Below, piece by piece: positions 58,171 to 64,000 of a stretch of 64,000 bases of DNA (position 1 is the stretch's first letter; the number at the start of each line of letters is the position of its first letter). The stretch covers positions 62,001-126,000 of the forward strand of contig NZ_JBHSGB010000009.1 of NCBI RefSeq assembly GCF_042654345.1, given 5' to 3'. A program made the position numbers and the translations under genes. The stretch comes from Pararheinheimera marina. GTDB taxonomy: Bacteria; Pseudomonadota; Gammaproteobacteria; Enterobacterales; Alteromonadaceae. The notes beneath the pieces were generated by a model, which did not search any database, had not been told where the DNA came from, and saw only the letters and a list, made by a program, of their open reading frames with translations.

Positions 58171-60756
58171 ATGAGACTTGACCGTTTTACCAGTAAATTC
58201 CAATTGGCGATCGCTGATGCTCAGTCTCTGGCACTGGGGCGCGACCACGCTTATATCGAACCTGTGCATCTGATGTACGCCTTGCTGAATCAGGAAGGCA
58301 GTTCAGTGAAAGACCTGTTTAGCAAAATAGGCACTAATCCCCACGAATTACGTTCCAAGCTGACGCAGGCGTTGGAGCGGCTGCCCAAAGTGGAAGGTGG
58401 CGACACGGCGGTGCAATTATCTGCGGCCAGCGGCCAGTTATTGAACCTGTCGGATAAATACGCGCAAAAACGCAAAGACCAATACATTTCCAGCGAGCTG
58501 TTTGTGCTGGCGGCGACCGAAGATAAATCGGAGCTTGGCACTATTTTACGTCTGCTCGGGGTTGAAAAAACCACAGTGGAAAAAGCCATTGACGAGCTAC
58601 GCGCAGGTCAGAAGGTGGATGACCCGAATGCAGAGGACAGCCGCCAGGCGCTTTCTAAATACACCATTGATCTGACCGAACGCGCAGAAGCAGGCAAGCT
58701 GGACCCGGTGATTGGCCGGGATGAAGAAATTCGCCGTTGTATTCAGGTGCTGCAGCGCCGCACTAAAAATAACCCTGTCCTGATAGGTGAACCTGGTGTT
58801 GGTAAAACCGCCATTGTCGAAGGGCTGGCGTTGCGGATTATCAACAAAGAAGTGCCAGAAGGCTTAAAAGACAAACGCGTGTTGTCGCTTGATATGGGCG
58901 CTCTGCTGGCGGGCGCCAAATACCGCGGTGAATTTGAAGAGCGTTTAAAAGCCGTACTGAATGAGTTGGCCAAAGAAGAAGGCCGGGTCATTCTGTTTAT
59001 TGATGAAATTCATACCATGGTCGGTGCCGGCAAAGCGGATGGTGCTATGGACGCCGGCAATATGCTCAAACCGGCCCTGGCGCGTGGCGAATTGCATTGC
59101 CTGGGCGCAACCACACTGGATGAATACCGCAAGTACATTGAAAAAGACGCGGCACTGGAGCGGCGTTTCCAGAAAGTGTTGGTGGATGAGCCTTCGGTGG
59201 AAGATACCATAGCCATTTTGCGCGGCTTGAAAGAACGCTATGAACTGCACCATGCGGTTGAAATTACCGACCCGGCTATTGTGGCAGCGGCAACCTTGTC
59301 ACATCGTTATGTCAGTGACCGTCAGTTGCCGGACAAGGCCATTGATCTTATTGACGAAGCGGCCTCCAGTATCCGCATGCAGATGGATTCTAAACCAGAG
59401 GAGCTGGACCGGTTAGAGCGGCGCATTATTCAGTTAAAGCTGGAGGAAAATGCGCTGTCAAAAGAAACGGATGAAGGCTCGAAGAAACGCAAAGACAGCA
59501 TTCTGGAGCAAATTCGCGAGCTGGACGCCAAGTATAACGAACTGGATGAAGTCTGGACCTCCGAAAAAGCCGCCTTGCAAGGAACGCAAAGCATTAAAGC
59601 GGACCTGGAACAGGCGCGGCTGGATATGGAAGTGGCGCGCCGTGCCGGTGACCTGAACCGGATGTCACAACTGAAATACGAACGTATTCCAACGCTGGAA
59701 AAGCGACTGGACTTAGCGTCGCAGGCTGAAATGCATGAAATGAAATTGCTGCGAAACAAAGTGACCGACACGGAAATTGCTGATGTGTTGTCTAAAGCCA
59801 CCGGTATTCCGGTCAGCAAAATGCTGGAAGGTGAGCGCGATAAACTGCTGCGTATGGAGCAGGAACTGCAAAAACGGGTGGTTGGTCAGGCAGAAGCCGT
59901 CAGTGCCGTCTCGAACTCGATCCGTCGCTCGCGCGCCGGTCTGGCAGACCCGAATAAACCAATTGGCTCTTTCTTATTTTTGGGACCAACAGGGGTGGGT
60001 AAAACCGAGCTGACCAAAGCTTTAACCCAGTTTTTGTTTGATACCGAAGACGCGCTGGTGCGTATCGATATGTCGGAGTTTATGGAAAAACATGCGGTGT
60101 CTCGCCTGGTCGGCGCACCTCCAGGTTATGTCGGCTATGAAGAAGGTGGTTATCTGACCGAGGCGGTGCGTCGCAAGCCCTATTCAGTGGTGCTGCTGGA
60201 CGAAGTGGAAAAGGCCCATCCGGATGTGTTTAACATTCTGTTGCAGGTGCTGGATGATGGTCGCTTAACGGACGGGCAGGGCCGTACGGTCGACTTTAAA
60301 AATACTGTGATCATTATGACGTCGAACCTGGGATCGGATCTTATTCAGGATCATTACCAGCAGCAGAGCTATGAAGAAATGAAAAGCATGTTGATGGAGG
60401 TGTTAAGCCGCCAGTTCAGGCCTGAGTTTCTAAACCGTCTGGATGAAACAGTGGTGTTTCACCCACTGGATAATGCCCATATTCGCCATATTGCGGCTAT
60501 TCAGCTGGAACGTTTGCGTAAGCGTCTGGCCGACCGTGATTTTGGCCTGGATGTGACAGATGCCGCACTGGATTTGCTGGCTGAAGCGGGTTTTGACGCC
60601 GTATTTGGCGCCCGACCACTGAAGCGGGCTATTCAGCAACATATTGAAAATCCATTGGCGCAAACCCTGTTGCGTGGCGAAATACCTGCCCGCTCAGTCA
60701 TTAGGGTTGATGCTTCGGATGGAAAGTTCAGTATTCAGGCCGCCCGGGTGCAGTAA
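58171..60756 (+). CDS. clpB: ClpB disaggregase
   Basis: 861-residue AAA+ chaperone (857 in E. coli) that dissolves protein aggregates with DnaK. N domain from MRLDRFTSKFQLAI; AAA-1 with Walker A GEPGVGKTA near residue 205 and Walker B LFIDEIHT; the coiled-coil middle domain (about 405-530), which excludes ClpA; AAA-2 with GPTGVGKTE near 608 and VVLLDEVEKAHPD. ATG 58171 has GGAG six bases upstream; ATG 58165 is too close to it. Heat-shock promoter upstream, terminator downstream. Confidence 0.98.
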   Translation: MRLDRFTSKFQLAIADAQSLALGRDHAYIEPVHLMYALLNQEGSSVKDLFSKIGTNPHELRSKLTQALERLPKVEGGDTAVQLSAASGQLLNLSDKYAQKRKDQYISSELFVLAATEDKSELGTILRLLGVEKTTVEKAIDELRAGQKVDDPNAEDSRQALSKYTIDLTERAEAGKLDPVIGRDEEIRRCIQVLQRRTKNNPVLIGEPGVGKTAIVEGLALRIINKEVPEGLKDKRVLSLDMGALLAGAKYRGEFEERLKAVLNELAKEEGRVILFIDEIHTMVGAGKADGAMDAGNMLKPALARGELHCLGATTLDEYRKYIEKDAALERRFQKVLVDEPSVEDTIAILRGLKERYELHHAVEITDPAIVAAATLSHRYVSDRQLPDKAIDLIDEAASSIRMQMDSKPEELDRLERRIIQLKLEENALSKETDEGSKKRKDSILEQIRELDAKYNELDEVWTSEKAALQGTQSIKADLEQARLDMEVARRAGDLNRMSQLKYERIPTLEKRLDLASQAEMHEMKLLRNKVTDTEIADVLSKATGIPVSKMLEGERDKLLRMEQELQKRVVGQAEAVSAVSNSIRRSRAGLADPNKPIGSFLFLGPTGVGKTELTKALTQFLFDTEDALVRIDMSEFMEKHAVSRLVGAPPGYVGYEEGGYLTEAVRRKPYSVVLLDEVEKAHPDVFNILLQVLDDGRLTDGQGRTVDFKNTVIIMTSNLGSDLIQDHYQQQSYEEMKSMLMEVLSRQFRPEFLNRLDETVVFHPLDNAHIRHIAAIQLERLRKRLADRDFGLDVTDAALDLLAEAGFDAVFGARPLKRAIQQHIENPLAQTLLRGEIPARSVIRVDASDGKFSIQAARVQ

Positions 60757-60792
60757 CAGCGTCGTAGTGCTGGATTGAGTTATCAGCAACAA

Positions 60793-60820
60793 AAAAGGCC
60801 CGCATTATTGCGGGCCTTTT
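60793..60820. terminator. Bidirectional terminator after clpB
   Basis: 11-bp stem AAAAGGCCCGC (60793-60803) with GCGGGCCTTTT (60810-60820), loop ATTATT; it lies between clpB and the convergent chemoreceptor gene. Confidence 0.9.
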
Positions 60821-60836
60821 GTATTTTTACAGTGGT

Positions 60837-62387
60837 TTATTCAGCAGAAAAAGTTTTGTTCAGATTGGCAATTTCTGCCGCTTGCTGGTGCAGACGTTTA
60901 TTGGTGTCTGACACCAGCCCCATATTGCCCATATTTTCCTGAGCAATGTGCTGAATACTGTCGACATTCTGTGCAACTTCTGCCGCCACCTGACCTTGCT
61001 GAGTTGCTGCGGTCGCAATTTGGGCTGACAGGTGATCAATGGTGTTGACCATGGACACAATTTCTTTCAGCTGAACAGTACTGTGCTGGGTCTGAGTGAC
61101 GCAGTCTTCAACCTGCTCGCGGCTTTGCAGCATGGTCTTGCCCCAGCTCAGCAGTGTTTGCTGGATTTCAGCAATGGATCGCTGGATTTGTTCTGTCGCA
61201 TTATGGGTGCGCGAAGATAAAGCCCGGACTTCATCGGCCACCACGGCAAAACCCCGGCCATGTTCGCCAGCGCGTGCGGCTTCAATAGCGGCGTTTAATG
61301 CCAGTAAGTTGGTTTGATCAGCAATGCCCTGAATTTCGGTCATGACGGCACCAATACGCTCGGCTTCTACCGCCAGGTTATCCGCGGTACTGGCGGCTCC
61401 CTGCACTTCCACCGCCAGTTTTTTCACTGTGGTGGAGGTGAGTTCCATCACGTGTTCGGCTTGTTGACAGATTTGCTGCGCTTCACCCACTTTGGCATTG
61501 GTTTCACCGGTGCGCTGGGCAATATCCTGCACTGTGTGGCTTAGTTCCAGGGTGGCTGAAGCGATTGATTCGAGCTGGACTTTTTGCTGGCCAATACCGC
61601 GCTCTGTCAAATGCACAGCTTCTTCCAGCGTGTCGGCAATTCGGGTCAATTGGCTGGTGCTGTCTTTAGTGCGCCCCAGTACAGTGCGCAAGCGCGCTTG
61701 TTGTAATTGATGGCGGAATGTTGCCACAGAAAATGCCGTACGGCCGGCATAGACATAGCGGGAGACTGAATCAAATTGTTGTTGAATGGCTGTAAGCTCA
61801 GACGGGATAGCCAGCACTTCTTGCTGCATCAGTGTTAAAAAGACTAATGGCAATAACGCCGCGAGCAGAAACCAGGCAGACCATAAGACAGAACCGGCCA
61901 GCACTATCGCTATGCTAAGCGCTAAGGTCAGTATCAGGCGCAAGGTCGAGTTTTCACGGAAACTGTTTACTTTTTTGCCAGCGTTGATGGCGGTGTAACA
62001 ACGCTCAGCCCGTTGCACCAATTCATGGCTGGGTTTGACCCGAACAGACTGATACCCCACCAGTTGCTGATCGCGGTAGATAGGGGTGACATACGCATCC
62101 ACCCAGTAAAAACGGCCGTCTTTACAGCGATTTTTTACCATGCCACGCCAGGATTGGCCCTGCTTCAGCTTTTGCCATAAATCGGCAAAGGCGGCCGCTG
62201 GCATATCAGGATGGCGCACCAGATTGTGGTTTTTTCCGATCAGCTCTTCACTTTCGTAGCCCGCGACCTGGCAAAATGCCGGGTTTGCGTACGTGATCAC
62301 TCCGCGCAAATCAGTAGTGGACACCAGTTCCAGGCCGGCGTCGTACTGTACTTCCTGATCAACAACATGATGATTGCGGCGATTCAT
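60837..62387 (-). CDS. PAS-containing chemoreceptor (Aer-like)
   Basis: 516 residues. PAS domain at the N-terminus (about 20-120, GVITYANPAFCQVAGYESEELIG in part, with NHNLVRHPDMP), as in the FAD-binding aerotaxis receptor Aer; two hydrophobic stretches (about 148-190) forming a membrane hairpin without a periplasmic domain; then a methyl-accepting signalling domain with the hairpin tip region IADQTNLLALNAAIEAARAGE near residue 355. It should signal to CheA/CheW, perhaps in response to redox or oxygen. Monocistronic. Confidence 0.93.
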   Translation of the reverse strand: MNRRNHHVVDQEVQYDAGLELVSTTDLRGVITYANPAFCQVAGYESEELIGKNHNLVRHPDMPAAAFADLWQKLKQGQSWRGMVKNRCKDGRFYWVDAYVTPIYRDQQLVGYQSVRVKPSHELVQRAERCYTAINAGKKVNSFRENSTLRLILTLALSIAIVLAGSVLWSAWFLLAALLPLVFLTLMQQEVLAIPSELTAIQQQFDSVSRYVYAGRTAFSVATFRHQLQQARLRTVLGRTKDSTSQLTRIADTLEEAVHLTERGIGQQKVQLESIASATLELSHTVQDIAQRTGETNAKVGEAQQICQQAEHVMELTSTTVKKLAVEVQGAASTADNLAVEAERIGAVMTEIQGIADQTNLLALNAAIEAARAGEHGRGFAVVADEVRALSSRTHNATEQIQRSIAEIQQTLLSWGKTMLQSREQVEDCVTQTQHSTVQLKEIVSMVNTIDHLSAQIATAATQQGQVAAEVAQNVDSIQHIAQENMGNMGLVSDTNKRLHQQAAEIANLNKTFSAE

Positions 62388-62481
62388 GGCCTATGCTTTC
62401 CTTTTTGTAAGTTATTCAGTTAATCTGATGATCTTACTTATTATTTCAAACAAAAGCGGAATAAGCGAGTCAGGAACTCTT

Positions 62482-62937
62482 ATGCAAGTCGCAGCCATTA
62501 TGTCCCGAAAACTCGTTACCGTTGGCCCCGATGCTAGCTTGGCTCAGATCCGGGTTATTTTTGAGACTGCCAAGTTTCAACATTTACCTGTGCTGGACAG
62601 CAGCAAGCGGCTGGTCGGCATCGTGTCGGTGAAGGATTATTTCAAAGCTTTAAGCCCGGTGATGGAAACGGCATCAGAGCCGACACTGGAGCTGTTTTTG
62701 TCCAGCCGTCGGGTGAAATACCTGATGACCAGCCCGGTGATAACGGTGACTGAAGATTATCCGGTTGTACAGGCTGCCGCTTTGTTACTCAAACACAACA
62801 TCAGTTGCCTGCCTGTGGTGGACAAAGACCAAATCGCGCTGGGTATTGTATCCTGGAAAGACATTATGCGGGTGGTGGTGCTGCAGAGCAGCAAACGAGC
62901 CCGCCTCAACTATGGGCCAAGGGGAGAAGAGGAATAA
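62482..62937 (+). CDS. Two-CBS-domain protein
   Basis: 151-residue cytoplasmic Bateman-module protein with CBS domains at about 8-65 and 85-140 (MSRKLVTVGPDASLAQI, then YLMTSPVITVTEDYPVVQAA and LLKHNISCLPVVDKDQ). No catalytic part. The ATG at 62482 has CAGGA six bases upstream; an in-frame extension to 62374 would overlap the divergent chemoreceptor gene and add a hydrophobic stretch without a ribosome site. Nucleotide ligand unknown. Similar in build to the protein at 42353. Confidence 0.88.
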   Translation: MQVAAIMSRKLVTVGPDASLAQIRVIFETAKFQHLPVLDSSKRLVGIVSVKDYFKALSPVMETASEPTLELFLSSRRVKYLMTSPVITVTEDYPVVQAAALLLKHNISCLPVVDKDQIALGIVSWKDIMRVVVLQSSKRARLNYGPRGEEE

Positions 62938-63091
62938 GGCTGTTGACCGGCAGGGACTGCCATTTGTGTTGCGGTTCGGTTAGTCTGAGTCACCTGCGGG
63001 ACAGGGCGGATGAAGGTGACAGCGCGCCACTTGTTTTTTTCATCCGGACTCCCCATAACAGCGGAGCTCAACAGTTAACTAAGGATCCAGC

Positions 63092-64000
63092 TTGAGTCAT
63101 TTCCTTGAACAGCGCCTGCAGCAGCTTGGCACAGACAGTTTTCGCGCCGCTATTACCGGGATCCGCAGAGGTCTGGAGCGCGAAACCTTACGGATATTAC
63201 CTGACGGTCGTCTGGCACAAAGCGACCACGCCCAGGCTCTGGGATCAGCCTTATCTCATCCGCTGATTACTACAGATTTTTCTGAGTCTTTACTTGAATT
63301 TATCACCCCGGCCCAAAGCTCCATCGAGGTGACGCTGCAGCAATTGGCGGATATTCACAAGTTCTCTGTCAGCCATATTGGTGAAGAACAACTTTGGCCT
63401 GGTTCCATGCCCTGTTTCATTCGTGATCAGGACGAAATTCGCCTGGCTCAATACGGCTCGTCCAATGTTGGCCGGATGAAAACCTTGTACCGTGAAGGCC
63501 TGAAGAACCGCTATGGCAGCATGATGCAGGCGATCAGCGGTGTGCATTTTAATTTTTCTATTCCAACTGAGTTCTGGCAGCAGTATCAGCAACAGCTCGG
63601 CAATAGCGACGAATTGCAGGATTTTATCTCTACCCAGTATTTGCACCTGATCCGTAATTACAAACGCTACGTCTGGTTAATTGTGTATCTGTTTGGTGCA
63701 TCCCCTGTGATGTGTAAATCCTTTTTGCAGGGGCGGGAACCAAAGTATCAGTTTCAAAGCTTGGGCAAGGGCTCGATTTATCTGCCTTATGCTACCTCGT
63801 TGCGGATGAGTGATTTAGGCTACACCAACAATGCACAGTCCAGCCTGAACATCAGTTACAACTCCTTGCCTGATTATATTCATGGCTTGCGGCAGGCCAT
63901 TTCGACGCCGTCTCCGCAATATCAGCAGATTGGCGTGAAAGTGGACGGGCAGTATCGTCAGCTGAATGGCAATATTCTGCAAATCGAAAACGAGTTTTAC
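63092..64000 (+). CDS. gshA: Glutamate-cysteine ligase, 5' part only
   Basis: First 303 codons, cut by the right edge. Makes gamma-glutamylcysteine from glutamate, cysteine and ATP, the first step of glutathione synthesis. The sequence has the family segments RRGLERETLRILPDG (ATP/Mg site), SLLEFITPAQSS, MPCFIRDQDEIRLAQYGSSN and GVHFNFSIPTEFW, then LRMSDLGYTNNAQSSL. The start is TTG 63092, supported by AAGGA six bases upstream; E. coli gshA also uses TTG. Preceded by a 154-base gap with an 8-bp inverted repeat at 63007/63039. Confidence 0.95.
   Translation, partial: MSHFLEQRLQQLGTDSFRAAITGIRRGLERETLRILPDGRLAQSDHAQALGSALSHPLITTDFSESLLEFITPAQSSIEVTLQQLADIHKFSVSHIGEEQLWPGSMPCFIRDQDEIRLAQYGSSNVGRMKTLYREGLKNRYGSMMQAISGVHFNFSIPTEFWQQYQQQLGNSDELQDFISTQYLHLIRNYKRYVWLIVYLFGASPVMCKSFLQGREPKYQFQSLGKGSIYLPYATSLRMSDLGYTNNAQSSLNISYNSLPDYIHGLRQAISTPSPQYQQIGVKVDGQYRQLNGNILQIENEFY

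Overview
The window is chromosomal DNA of a gammaproteobacterium of the order Alteromonadales, closest in feel to Rheinheimera or Alishewanella. This is inferred from the Na+-NQR operon with nqrM, the recX-alaS-lysC-csrA-tRNA block, the prfC/argS/pdxH and radA/serB/ytjB neighbourhoods, and the S46 peptidase and DUF5916 outer-membrane proteins; no search was run. Genes are dense on both strands with short gaps, good ribosome-binding sites and many intrinsic terminators. I see no insertion sequence, prophage, CRISPR array or integron. The left edge cuts nqrB and the right edge cuts gshA.

Layout. 1-4111: nqrBCDEF and nqrM, the sodium-pumping NADH:quinone oxidoreductase. 4204-7156: M17 aminopeptidase and an NCS2 purine permease. 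7324-11282: hybrid histidine kinase, HIT-like protein and HDOD protein in one operon. 11340-14093 (minus): rdgC and a membrane histidine kinase. 14366-16289: a receiver / CheC-like / diguanylate cyclase operon divergent from that kinase. 16304-21195: threonine operon with leader peptide, attenuator and a possible MetJ-type operator. 21198-27340: ung, a small DUF3545 gene, tal-pgi, yaaA, gsk. 27442-35894: DUF5916 protein, srmB/yfiC divergent pair, a YcaQ/AlkX-type glycosylase, yqhA, S46 peptidase. 36081-42763: membrane protein, recX, alaS, lysC, csrA, tRNA-Ser and two tRNA-Arg, an array of hairpins, and a CBS protein. 42980-48889: tRNA-Trp, holD, rimI, prfC, argS, pdxH, tatD-family gene. 48862-55409: ytjB/serB divergent pair, alpha/beta hydrolase, a large double-PilZ protein, radA. 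55473-60756: bamD, rluD, pgeF, clpB with a sigma-32-type promoter. 60837-64000: PAS chemoreceptor, CBS protein, start of gshA.

How the genes work together. Most are housekeeping: sodium energetics, aspartate-family amino acids (thrABC and a separate lysC), translation (alaS, argS, prfC, rluD, yfiC, four tRNAs), repair (ung, radA, recX, rdgC, AlkX-like), outer-membrane assembly and sugar phosphate metabolism. A second theme is signalling: two histidine kinases, a receiver, a CheC-like phosphatase, a diguanylate cyclase, an HDOD protein, a double-PilZ protein, a chemoreceptor and CsrA.

The least explained stretch is the roughly 470-base array of perfect hairpins after the tRNA-Ser/Arg/Arg operon (41898-42367): stem sequences differ, while loops and linkers recur. 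The next most interesting are a perfect AGACGTCT box inside a 10-bp inverted repeat over the thr promoter, the kinase versus receiver-CheC-GGDEF divergent module with a dyad between them, and a tRNA-Trp gene placed 19 bases before holD-rimI.
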